A stretch of 8,167 nt of DNA from an uncultured Porphyromonadaceae bacterium (GCA_900555165.1 USKE01000097.1:1-8167); one strand, 5' to 3'. Shown: positions 1 through 7,695, numbered from the stretch's first letter. Numbers and translations are program-made. The notes: generated by a model from the letters alone, not told the origin.

Positions 1-2103
1 CGGCTCGCCCGTCGATTTGTCGTCGGCGTGCGAGCAGTAGAGCATCCACACCCGCCGGGCGCGCTGCACGAGGCGGTAGAAATAGTAGGCGTACGATGCC
101 TCCTGGTGCTCGGTAGTGAGCATGCCGTAAGCCTGGCGGAGTACGTTCGGGATGAATGTCTTCGGGAAGTGGCGCCGGGGGAAGATCTGCTCGTTCATCG
201 AGGGGATGAAGAGGTTCCCGAAGTCGATGACACGCGCCTCAAGCACACCCATTATCTGCAGTCCTTCGAGGGGCCGCCCCTCGAAACTTACCGTTTCGCC
301 GGCTACAAGCCGCTCGACGAGGTGGAATACGGTGGTATCGGCCATGTAGGCGCCTTTCGGGGCCAGGTAGGTGGCGGTGAGACGGCGCAGATGGTCTATG
401 GCATCAAGGTATTTGAGAACCAGGGCGGTGTCGATGACAAGGGGGGAGGGACGGGCGGGGATCTGGGGGGTGGGGCCATCCGGGAGAGGCTCGACTTCGT
501 CATCGCCCACGGTGGTTTCGGGATCGGTTTCTTCGGTGTTCTGGTCGGGGTCACTCATGGCACGGAGGGCCAGGGTGGCGTCGGGCATGGCGTCGAGAAC
601 CCAGCGGAGGATGGAGGTGAGGTAGTCGAGGACGGCGGTGGTGTCGTTGCGGTCGTCGATGAAATCGAACAGGGGGAGGAGGCGGCTGTAACGGTCGGTG
701 CGCGTGAAAAACTCGCGCGTCACATTATAGACGCGCCCTAAGTTGATGTGCATGGTGGCCTCGCCGGCGGCTACACCGGCTGCAAGACGCACGAACGGGT
801 GAGACAGCACCTTTATCACATCCTTGTGGAAGAATACCGGCTCGCCCGAGCGCGAGCGGCGTGCCCTGAGCTGCATCCCCACCACGTCGCTCACAAGCGA
901 CCCGACCGACGAATTGCGCAGTCGGTAACCCATGGTGAGGTTCACAGGCTTTATGTCGGCGGGGATGGCGCGAAGGACGGGTAGGGCCATGTTCTCGTCG
1001 GGCAATACCACGGCGGTGTCGAGCATCCGTTCGGGGTCGGGGGCGGCTCCGGTTGCCACGCCGGGGAAAAGCCCGGCGATGGTGTCGCCGATATATTTTG
1101 CCTGCCCGATGCGGGAGGGCACGCCTACTATATGAATCTCGGGGAATGGGAGGCTTTCGCCCGGGCAGTCATGCAGTGAGGGGAACTCGCGGGCGTATTC
1201 CCTGAGGAACCGCACGGCGGGGTTCCCTTCGTCGGCAAAGGCCGGCGAGGCGGTATCCCAGTAGAAGTCGGCCAGCGGCTCGCCGTCGGGGGTGGGTTTG
1301 TCGCGAAGTATAGCGAAGATTCTCTGCTCGGCGCGCGACAGCATGTTGAACCCCACGAACACATAGCGGCGGCAGGGGAGGTCTGATGCCTCGCGGTCGG
1401 GGAGGGTTTCGCAGATTTCGCGGTAGGCCATTCCCATGTAGTGCAGACCCTTTTCACGCAGTGTCTCGCGGAACCGGGTGTATACCTCGAACAGCACCTG
1501 CCAGAGCTTGATGAACCCTGCGGATGCCTTCGAGCCGCGGCGTCCGTCGCCGCTGGGATGCACCACATGGTTCCAGAATTCGCTCACTTCGCCCGGCAGA
1601 CGCGGGTCACCCCAGTGACGCAGAATGGCCTCTGCCTGATTCTCGGTAAGGTAGTTTGACGAAATCTCGCGCACGGCCTCGATGTTATGGAACAGTTCGG
1701 CCGGGTCGACAAGCTGCATGTCCACCTCGTTTATGTCAGACATAAGCACGTCGGCCCACCGCTGGAAACTGTTGAAGTCGACATCCGGCGCCTGTACCGT
1801 GTTTTTGTCAGATGCCTCGTAATGTTCGAGCTGTATGCGTCGGTAGACGCAGTAGAGTATGAAGATTGATTCCAGACGGTCGGCGTGCACGGTGTCGACC
1901 GACCGCGTCACCAGGTCGACGATGGTGCATGACTCGGGGTGGAAACCCCTGAGACCTCGTGCCTGCATGGCCTGGGACATTGCCTGGTGGAAAAACGTGC
2001 AGGCACGCTTGTTGGGGAACACGAAACAGGTGTCGACCAGGCGGTCGAGCGGTTCCTCGTCGAGGTAAGCGTTTACGATGTCGCCTATGAACGACCGTCT
2101 CAT
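1..2103 (-). CDS. AddB-like inactivated helicase / PD-(D/E)XK nuclease family protein (3' end outside window)
   Basis: No stop codon occurs before the left edge, so 701 codons are visible and the C-terminus is missing. The N-terminus reads MRRSFIGDIVNAYLDEE, then CFVFPNKRACTFFH at about residues 26-39. This is where superfamily I helicases carry Walker A, but there is no GKT/GKS, as in AddB-type 'inactivated helicases'. A later segment, FIPSMNEQIFPRR (about 632-644), matches the AddB-like signature near the second helicase-like half. The PD-(D/E)XK nuclease domain would lie beyond the window and is assumed from the family. Known role of the family: partner of AddA in end resection and recombinational repair, in the cytoplasm. 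The start codon overlaps the holB stop (ATGA), suggesting translational coupling. An acidic then proline-rich stretch at about residues 515-553 looks like a disordered insertion. AddA would be expected next, past the left edge. Family assignment is fairly sure; exact orthology to addB is less so. Confidence 0.82.
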   Translation of the reverse strand, partial: MRRSFIGDIVNAYLDEEPLDRLVDTCFVFPNKRACTFFHQAMSQAMQARGLRGFHPESCTIVDLVTRSVDTVHADRLESIFILYCVYRRIQLEHYEASDKNTVQAPDVDFNSFQRWADVLMSDINEVDMQLVDPAELFHNIEAVREISSNYLTENQAEAILRHWGDPRLPGEVSEFWNHVVHPSGDGRRGSKASAGFIKLWQVLFEVYTRFRETLREKGLHYMGMAYREICETLPDREASDLPCRRYVFVGFNMLSRAEQRIFAILRDKPTPDGEPLADFYWDTASPAFADEGNPAVRFLREYAREFPSLHDCPGESLPFPEIHIVGVPSRIGQAKYIGDTIAGLFPGVATGAAPDPERMLDTAVVLPDENMALPVLRAIPADIKPVNLTMGYRLRNSSVGSLVSDVVGMQLRARRSRSGEPVFFHKDVIKVLSHPFVRLAAGVAAGEATMHINLGRVYNVTREFFTRTDRYSRLLPLFDFIDDRNDTTAVLDYLTSILRWVLDAMPDATLALRAMSDPDQNTEETDPETTVGDDEVEPLPDGPTPQIPARPSPLVIDTALVLKYLDAIDHLRRLTATYLAPKGAYMADTTVFHLVERLVAGETVSFEGRPLEGLQIMGVLEARVIDFGNLFIPSMNEQIFPRRHFPKTFIPNVLRQAYGMLTTEHQEASYAYYFYRLVQRARRVWMLYCSHADDKSTGEP
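441..475 (+). other. Potential G-quadruplex motif (six G-runs) in the template strand of the AddB-like gene
   Basis: The plus strand has six consecutive runs of three or more G (441-446, 448-450, 453-455, 457-460, 465-470, 472-475) separated by loops of 1, 2, 1, 4 and 1 bases. This exceeds the usual four-run quadruplex rule. It lies on the template strand of the minus-strand gene, so the mRNA is C-rich here and encodes the Pro-rich linker (PTPQIPARPSP). The base pattern is seen directly; folding in the cell is inferred. It may simply follow from proline codon choice in a G+C-rich genome. Confidence 0.6.
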
Positions 2104-3221
2104 TTCTTGATCAGCAGGATTATTTTTACGGCCACGTCGAAGAGTACGATCTTGGCGTTGGCGTTGGCGGCGATGTCGGCCGCGGCCTTGTCGAAGACCG
2201 CCATCATCCCCTCTACATTGCGCGTGTTTATGAACGGGGCGAAACGCGACGAGAATGCGGCCTCGCCCTGGGTCATGGCCAGCAGTTGGGGCATGGCCAG
2301 GTTGGCGGTGAAATTCTCGCGTGTCATGCGCTGGCAGTATGCCATCAGGCGCACCAGCCCTTCGCGTCCGAGTGCGGCGTTGTCGTTGCTCCATTTTTTC
2401 AGGGCGGCCACGTCGCGGCGGTAAGCGGCGCGCATGAGCTGTGCGAAGATTTCAAGGAAACGAGCCTCGTCGCCCCCAGACCTCACGATGTCGAGTGCGC
2501 GGCCGGGCGAGCCGGCGGCCAGACGGGCGGCCGCACGGGCCTCGGCCTCGTCGGCACCCGCGGAGATGAGCCACGCGGCGGTCTCGTCGTCGGTCAGGCG
2601 CGGCACCTCCACGCGCTGCAGGCGCGAATAGATGGTGGGCAGAATCTCGCGCGGGTTGTCAGACGCCATTATCAGCATCACGCCGGGCAGAGGTTCCTCG
2701 ATAAGTTTCAGCATCTTGTTGGCGCACTGCGGATTCATGCGTTCAGGCAGCCACATCAGCACTATCTTGCGGTCGGCGGCATGCGACTCGAAACTGAGCT
2801 TGCGCATGATATCCTGACTCTCCTCGACATACATCACCGGCTGGGCGTTGGCATTGCCGAGAGCGTTCTGCCATCGGGCGATGTTCATCAGCGGCGACTC
2901 GCCGAGCATCTGGCGGAACAGCTCCATGAAGTCGTCAGACAGCGCCACGCTGCGCCCGGCTTTTATGACCGGGAACGAGAAGATGGTGTCGACATGGTTG
3001 AATGTAGTGTGCTGAACGCAACTCGGGCACCGCCCGCAGGGCTCGCCGTCGGGTGTGCGGTGCGTGCAGTGGATGTACTGTGCCAGAGTCCTGGCCAGGG
3101 CGAACTTGCCCAGGCCGCCCGGCCCTTCAAGCACGAGGGCGTGGGGCAGCCGGTCGGTGGCGACCATGTCGCGCAGTCTCTCTTTCACGTGGCTGTTGCC
3201 GGGGATATCGCTGAATCTCAT
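2100..3221 (-). CDS. holB: DNA polymerase III subunit delta' (clamp loader)
   Basis: A 373-residue protein with the AAA+ clamp-loader layout. The start MRFSDIPGNSHVKERLRDMV and HALVLEGPGGLGKFALARTL place a Walker A at residues 33-40 (GPGGLGKF). A four-cysteine zinc module follows (C52, C62, C65, C68; CGRCPSC), typical of gamma/delta-prime subunits. ERMNPQCANKMLKLIEEP (160-177) and MASDNP (185-190) are the family's core helix and sensor-like segment. At the SRC-motif position it reads YSRLQRV (198-204), so the serine and arginine are kept and the cysteine is replaced by leucine. Known role: part of the complex that loads the beta sliding clamp at the replication fork. The chosen ATG lies just after a TAnnTTTG promoter element and fits the family N-terminus. 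The stop overlaps the next gene's ATG by 4 bp. A 361-codon plus-strand frame across it is an antisense shadow. Confidence 0.93.
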   Translation of the reverse strand: MRFSDIPGNSHVKERLRDMVATDRLPHALVLEGPGGLGKFALARTLAQYIHCTHRTPDGEPCGRCPSCVQHTTFNHVDTIFSFPVIKAGRSVALSDDFMELFRQMLGESPLMNIARWQNALGNANAQPVMYVEESQDIMRKLSFESHAADRKIVLMWLPERMNPQCANKMLKLIEEPLPGVMLIMASDNPREILPTIYSRLQRVEVPRLTDDETAAWLISAGADEAEARAAARLAAGSPGRALDIVRSGGDEARFLEIFAQLMRAAYRRDVAALKKWSNDNAALGREGLVRLMAYCQRMTRENFTANLAMPQLLAMTQGEAAFSSRFAPFINTRNVEGMMAVFDKAAADIAANANAKIVLFDVAVKIILLIKK

Positions 3222-3240
3222 TCTCTGTGGTTCTTCAGTG

Positions 3241-3273
3241 CAAATTTACTAAATTACCGTGCCCAATCGGCAA
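3241..3273 (-). promoter_or_regulatory. Candidate Bacteroidota-type promoter for holB and the AddB-like gene
   Basis: Read on the minus strand, TAAATTTGC (3248-3240) matches the Bacteroidota -7 consensus TAnnTTTG, 19 bases upstream of the holB ATG. That would give a very short leader. A possible -33 TTG lies at 3273-3271, 22 bases from the -7 element, slightly longer than the usual 19-21; another TTG at 3266-3264 is too close at 15 bases. The position just after the upstream gene's terminator supports an independent transcription unit. No Shine-Dalgarno is evident, which is normal for this phylum. Confidence 0.5.
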
Positions 3274-3332
3274 TAACAGAGGGAAAATATGTGATTCAAC
3301 GCTATAAAAAGCGGCAAAAACGGGATAAAATC

Positions 3333-3368
3333 AAGAGCCGGTTGACAGATATTTCTGAACCGGCTCTT
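3333..3368 (-). terminator. Intrinsic terminator after the transglutaminase-fold gene
   Basis: An exact 11-bp inverted repeat, AAGAGCCGGTT (3333-3343) and AACCGGCTCTT (3358-3368), encloses a 14-base loop in which CAG/CTG can pair further. On the minus strand it starts 29 bases after the stop codon of the large secreted protein. It is followed by a T-rich but interrupted tract (GATTTTATCCCGTTTTT). It separates that gene from holB. The stem is certain; termination is inferred from placement. Confidence 0.8.
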
Positions 3369-3396
3369 TGAGATTGTCTAAATTTATGGTATAGGA

Positions 3397-6039
3397 TTAT
3401 TCGCGGAGGCGGGAAAGAAGGTCAAGGAGACGGTCGGGGGTGCCGATGGTGTAGCCTTGGCTGACATATACCACGCGGTTGAAGGTATCGGCGACTATCG
3501 TGACGGGGAACTCGGCGCTCTCAAGCTTGAGGTTGGCGCGTAGTTCGTCGAGTATGCGGCTGGCGGTGTCGTGTCCGATGACTACGTTTGCCGGCAGACG
3601 GAAAGTGGCGTCGGGAGCGGCGCGGTTCAGTCTGTCTGCATCGGCATAAAGGAGTACGATCTTGCGGCCGTCGGCCTCGAATTTGTCTGAAAGGGCGCTT
3701 ATTTCGTTGAGCACATGTGATGTGGGCTCGTGGTTGGGCGCTCCGTATATGAGAATGTAATATCCGCGTCCGGTGGCGCTCAGCAGTGACCTTTCATTGC
3801 CGGAGGCGTCGGTGAACAGATTTTCGGAATTGAAAGAGCCTATCACCTGCACTCCGGTGGTGTCCTGGCGTATGGTCAGCGGCACGAGTGTTTCGGTTCC
3901 GGGTGAGACGTTGAAGAAGGAACTCCGCGCCAGCACGCTGCCGTCGGCCATGCGCTGGCCGGTGGTGAGGAGATAAAGCCCGGGGTCGAAAGAGTTGTAG
4001 TTGCCGTTTATCCATGAGAGGGTGGTCTCCTCGTCGAACTCAAGCAGTCTCGGCACGCCGTTCTCAATTCTGGAAATGGTGAAGTGCGTGTAATACCTGG
4101 GGTCGTCTATCCTTCCGGCTTGCGTATAAGTGAACTTCACTGTGCCGGTTGTGGCGGGACGAGAGGCGGTTTCTTCAGCCGAGGGAGCATCGATTGAGGC
4201 GTCAATCCATGATGAGCCGTCGTGCCACTGCGTCTTGCCTGTCACCGGGTCTATGCGCGAGGGGATTCCCATCGCCCGTGCCGAGGCCACGAAGAAGATG
4301 GCGCGCGAAAGGGCGTCGGCTTTGCGCACACGCCACACGGCCGAGGGGTGAATGCGCAGTCTGCCGGGATTCCACACCTGGTCAGGCTCGATGTTGCGGC
4401 TCACCCAGGCCACCCAGCGCGTCGGGTCGTCGCGGTATGTTTTCACGTCGGCAGGAGAGATGTCACCGAGAAATTCCTTTACAAAGGGTTCAAGCCCTTC
4501 GTTTTCGATACGCGGATTCAGTACATAGCTGTTGAAAAGGGGCGTATCCTGGCGGGGTATGAACAGTCGGTCTGTGATGACCTCCATCGGTATGTCACGC
4601 CTGTCTTTCTCGCTCACAGCCATGAGGATGTCGAGAATCGTCGCACGTTGGCGCGGTTCGGCATCGCGGATCAGTTGCTCGATGGCACTGTGGTTGCCGC
4701 GCGACTCCACGAGTATCTTCACGGCATTTTCGGGGTCTATGCCCGTTTCTGCGGCGAAATTGCGTGCCGACTCCTCGGTGGCGAATGTCGAGGTGTATGC
4801 GTTGCGGATTGAATCCTCACGCTGTTTGCGCGCCTCGTTGGCGGCGACCATGTCGGCTGACGGCGAGGGGAGTTTGGCAGAAGGCGCAGGGGGCACGATG
4901 TTGAACTCCACAGGGTCAGGATGATGACGGCTGTCGTAGTCGAGCCGTATCATGAGGGGCGCCGTTGCCGAGGGGGTGAGCCGTTCCAGGCCGAAACGGT
5001 CGCCGTCGGTGGCCCAGACAATCAGGTCGCCCATTCCAGACACGAGCGAGGCTTTGCCGTCGGCGCCGCTTTTCTTGCGTGCAACGGGATAATACTCGCC
5101 GTAATTGTAGAGCATGAAAAGCACGGTGGCTCCCTCTACGGGATTGGAGGCGCTGTCGGTCACAAGCACATACTTTTCCGATACCGGCGCGTAGTTCTGG
5201 GTGACATTTATTGTGGTGTTGACAGCCGAGCGGCCTATGCGTTCCTCAGGCCCGTCGTAATATCCGTAGGCGTTGGTGGTCATGAGCATGCCCCGCGAGG
5301 CCGGAAGGTTGAACCATGCCATGTCGAGCAGCGGCTCAGGCTCGCATGCGCCGATGAACCACCATTTGCCGTCGGCCCAGGCCTCGACCCAGGCGTGATT
5401 GTCGTCGGTGTGTGCCCAGCGCGGGGTGTAGACCTGACGCGCAGGTATGCATACCGAGCGTAACGCGGCTACGGTGAACGTCGACTCCTCGCCGCAACGC
5501 CCTATGGCCTGACTGACCGTGGAGAGCGGTGTTGAGGTGCGCCCGTCGCTCGGGCGATAGGTGGCTTTCTCGTGGCACCAGTGGTTGACTTCAAGAATGG
5601 CGTCGCGCATCGGCAGGCCCTTTACACGGTCGCGAAGTTCTTCGTAGAAGACACGACGGCTGTTGTCAAGGTCCTCGTTGTTTACACGCACCGGGAGCAC
5701 GAAATGCCTGAACTCGCGGTCGGGCACGCTGTCGCCCCAGGGCATCTCGGCCCTGGCCCGGAGCGATAGCCTTACGTTATCGAGAAAATATTGCGGAGTG
5801 CGGTTGACCATATCGGGCCATGGCATGTAGGCGTAAAGGAATTCGAGTGCATCCTTTTCTGTATCTTGGGTCAGGCGCTCCCGGCGCATGAAATCGGGGA
5901 CGCGGCTGTCGGCCGCTGTGTCCATCCTCGCGGTGAAATCATTGTGGAAACGCGCCGCCTGGGCGCCGGATGTTCCGGCGGATGCGAAACAAGGCAGCAA
6001 TGCGGCGGCTATTGCGATATGTATCAGTCTGTTTGTCAT
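3397..6039 (-). CDS. Exported transglutaminase-like protein with degenerate second transglutaminase-like and thioredoxin-like domains
   Basis: An 880-residue protein. Residues 1 to about 21-29 form a Sec signal peptide (IHIAIAAALLPCFASA); Cys17 follows Pro, so a lipobox is unlikely. Residues ~145-245 are a transglutaminase-like core: IGRCGEES gives the nucleophile Cys182, DNHAWVEAW gives His215, and GACEPEP gives Glu233 as the probable third residue in place of the usual Asp. Residues ~285-370 look like an Ig-like/carboxypeptidase-regulatory beta domain. Residues ~400-490 are helical and charged. Residues ~500-615 resemble a second transglutaminase core (ADALSRAIFFVASARAMGIP) without catalytic Cys or His. 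Residues ~728-880 resemble thioredoxin (YILIYGAPNHEP; EFPVTIVA with the cis-Pro position) without CxxC. The likely site is the periplasm. The substrate is unknown; a protease, amidase or peptide-modifying role is possible. It starts 21 bases after the restored cutC stop, so it is probably cotranscribed with cutC. Confidence 0.85.
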   Translation of the reverse strand: MTNRLIHIAIAAALLPCFASAGTSGAQAARFHNDFTARMDTAADSRVPDFMRRERLTQDTEKDALEFLYAYMPWPDMVNRTPQYFLDNVRLSLRARAEMPWGDSVPDREFRHFVLPVRVNNEDLDNSRRVFYEELRDRVKGLPMRDAILEVNHWCHEKATYRPSDGRTSTPLSTVSQAIGRCGEESTFTVAALRSVCIPARQVYTPRWAHTDDNHAWVEAWADGKWWFIGACEPEPLLDMAWFNLPASRGMLMTTNAYGYYDGPEERIGRSAVNTTINVTQNYAPVSEKYVLVTDSASNPVEGATVLFMLYNYGEYYPVARKKSGADGKASLVSGMGDLIVWATDGDRFGLERLTPSATAPLMIRLDYDSRHHPDPVEFNIVPPAPSAKLPSPSADMVAANEARKQREDSIRNAYTSTFATEESARNFAAETGIDPENAVKILVESRGNHSAIEQLIRDAEPRQRATILDILMAVSEKDRRDIPMEVITDRLFIPRQDTPLFNSYVLNPRIENEGLEPFVKEFLGDISPADVKTYRDDPTRWVAWVSRNIEPDQVWNPGRLRIHPSAVWRVRKADALSRAIFFVASARAMGIPSRIDPVTGKTQWHDGSSWIDASIDAPSAEETASRPATTGTVKFTYTQAGRIDDPRYYTHFTISRIENGVPRLLEFDEETTLSWINGNYNSFDPGLYLLTTGQRMADGSVLARSSFFNVSPGTETLVPLTIRQDTTGVQVIGSFNSENLFTDASGNERSLLSATGRGYYILIYGAPNHEPTSHVLNEISALSDKFEADGRKIVLLYADADRLNRAAPDATFRLPANVVIGHDTASRILDELRANLKLESAEFPVTIVADTFNRVVYVSQGYTIGTPDRLLDLLSRLRE

Positions 6040-6060
6040 GATATGAGCAAAAATGACGGG

Positions 6061-6838
6061 TCAAAGTGAGCGCACCGCCTCGACGAGTCGTTCCACGAGC
6101 GTGCGGTCTGATGATGTTGATGAATATTCGTCGTCGCTTCCGGCACCCATGCGTGTCGCGTCGTTGCGGTACGACATTCCGCTCGGAATCCTGACGCTGC
6201 ATGAGGCATGGAAACTCGTGATGCCTGTCTCGGCGGCAATCCGGCGCAGGTTCCCGGGGTTGATACAGACGGCTCCCGCCGGCCATTATGGTGATGCGTC
6301 CGGCTGCCTGTTCATTGAGGCAGCGCAACATCTCCATGCCCTGTTCGGCGGAGGGGGCACAGCCGGATGTGAGCACGCGGTCGAATCCGAGCGCGATTAT
6401 ATCCTCCAGGGCCCGGAACGGATCGGCGGTCATGTCGAAAGCACGGTGGAAGGTAAAGCTTTTGGCGCCGAAAGCCGCCCCGCGGCGCATCAGGCGCGAT
6501 GTGCGCTCGATGTCAACCGAGCCGTCTGAGCGCAGCACGCCGATAACGAACCCGTCAGCGCGAGCGAGCGACGGCTCCGAGAGGTCAGCCTCCATACACA
6601 GCATCTCATCCTCGGTGTATAGGAAATCGCCCGGGCGCGGCCTGAGCAGAACATGTCGTCTGAGTCTGTCGGCGAAAGGTTCGCTGAGCAAGAGCGATGA
6701 CGCCTGAGGGGTGAGTCCACCTAATGGCAGGGCACTGCATATCTCCACACGGTCGGCGCCGCCGAGCACCGCCGCGCGGATGCTCCGGAGGTCACCGGCG
6801 CATATCTCGAGTTCGGGTTTTGTCATGGGGCGGTTCAT
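6061..6838 (-). pseudogene. cutC: CutC family TIM-barrel protein, frameshifted
   Basis: The first ~188 codons match CutC throughout: ELEICAGDLRSIRAAVLGGADRVEIC, LGGLTP, RPRPGDFLYTEDEM, GFVIGVL, FHRAFDM and RVLTSGC are all family signatures. At IMAGG, about 6275-6280, the frame is lost. Skipping one base restores the C-terminal part (CINPGNLRRIAAETGI, SFHASC, DEYSS) to a TGA at 6063-6061, for about 258 residues, close to the family's ~250. Without the correction the frame stays open to 5939 and overlaps the next gene by 101 bases with non-CutC sequence, so a 299-residue product is probably not the native protein. The cause is one extra base (or sequencing error), perhaps in GGCGGG. Family role: named for copper homeostasis, but in E. 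coli the copper phenotype was traced to the MicL RNA made from this locus, so biochemical function is uncertain. The start overlaps the upstream stop (ATGA); Met5 is an alternative start. Confidence 0.85.
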
Positions 6839-7695
6839 TTGCGTGGGAGTTCCGTGTCAAGTTCCACAATGTAGTCGATGGAATCGGCCGGTGCGGGTGT
6901 TTTGTCGCAATGTAGCACTATCCCTTTGTCTTTGAGACGTGAGAATCTCACCGGATTGCCTGAGGCGAACTCTTTGGCAGAACGAACCTTAACGCCGACC
7001 GGTACCTCTATGTCTTTCCCTGCCGGTGTGAAGATGTGCAGGAAGAGGCGGTTTCCCTTTCGTGTGGCCACACCCCATTCGGTTTCCTTGAAATCTCCGG
7101 CCTCGGTGCCGTAGACAGTCTCGCCGTTGGCCCGCATCCAGGCGCCGATCTCTTTCAGGCGCTCCAGACTCTGGTCCGGCAGACGTCCGTCGGGGCGCGG
7201 GCCGATGTTGAGCAGCAGGTTGGCGCCCATTGACGCGGCACGCACCAGATAGCGCACCAGAGTCGGCGTGTCTTTGTAATCGGTGTCTTTCACCTTGTAT
7301 CCCCACATGCCGTTCATTGTGTTGCAGGTCTCCAGCGGCAGTGTGCCGATGCCCTGGCCCGAGAGCCCGGCTGTGTTCTGGCCCGGCAGGTCGCGCTCGA
7401 AAATCTGCAGGTCCTCCCCCTCGAACGGCACCTGATGATGGTTGTTGGCCACCATGCAGCCGGGCTGCAGGGAATGGATAAGGGCGTATTGTTCCGGCAG
7501 CTGCCAGTCGAAGGGCACAGCGTCTTCGTCATGGTCCCACCAGCCGTCGAACCAGATGCAGCGTACCGGGCCGTAGTTGGTGAGCAGTTCCGTGATGTAC
7601 TCGCTGAGGGACTGGTTTGCCGCGACGCGCTCCGCCGTCACCCTGGCATGCAGGGATTCCGGGATTTGGCATGAGAGGCCCTTGGTCTGCTCCAT
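6835..7695 (-). CDS. Chimeric gene: ribbon-helix-helix-like head fused to the C-terminal part of a GH29 alpha-L-fucosidase
   Basis: 286 residues from the ATG at 7695, chosen over the in-frame ATG 10 codons upstream because an AAAAGGAGG Shine-Dalgarno lies 9 bases before it. Residues 1-40 (LSCQIPESLHARV; NQSLSEYITELL) have the strand-helix-helix pattern of RHH DNA-binding proteins, similar from memory to small proteins of gut integrative elements. From about TELLTNYG (35-42) the sequence becomes GH29: CIWFDGWWDHDED carries the expected nucleophile Asp50, followed by NNHHQVPFEGEDLQIFERDLPG, LPLETCNTMNGMWGYK and GANLLLNIGPRPDG, then a C-terminal beta domain. GH29 enzymes release alpha-L-fucose from glycans and are normally exported. 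Here about 200 N-terminal residues are missing, including the signal peptide and the early barrel strands with the HHDGF-type motif, so fucosidase activity is unlikely. The stop overlaps the cutC ATG. GH29 identity is firm; the RHH assignment is moderate. Confidence 0.82.
   Translation of the reverse strand: MEQTKGLSCQIPESLHARVTAERVAANQSLSEYITELLTNYGPVRCIWFDGWWDHDEDAVPFDWQLPEQYALIHSLQPGCMVANNHHQVPFEGEDLQIFERDLPGQNTAGLSGQGIGTLPLETCNTMNGMWGYKVKDTDYKDTPTLVRYLVRAASMGANLLLNIGPRPDGRLPDQSLERLKEIGAWMRANGETVYGTEAGDFKETEWGVATRKGNRLFLHIFTPAGKDIEVPVGVKVRSAKEFASGNPVRFSRLKDKGIVLHCDKTPAPADSIDYIVELDTELPRK

Noticed and set aside
28..741. A 237-codon plus-strand open frame opposite the AddB-like gene
   Set aside because: The Gly/Val/Glu-rich translation comes from the complement of the Pro/Asp-rich coding region. 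No domain pattern, and the opposite strand has a continuous family match.
2286..3371. A 361-codon plus-strand open frame opposite holB
   Set aside because: It lies fully antisense to a strongly supported gene. Its composition (rich in His, Gly, Arg, Val) is what the reverse complement of G+C-rich coding sequence gives, and it shows no known motif.
5985..6000. Lipobox reading of the signal peptide (LLPC at residues 14-17)
   Set aside because: Proline at the position before Cys does not fit the lipobox consensus, which needs a small residue there; a standard Sec signal peptide with later cleavage is more likely.
5939..6060. Extension of the cutC reading frame past 6061 into the next gene
   Set aside because: This translation (RHFCSYHDKQ...) has no CutC character, while the +1 frame restores the conserved C-terminus and ends 21 bases before the next start. 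It is out-of-frame reading after the frameshift.
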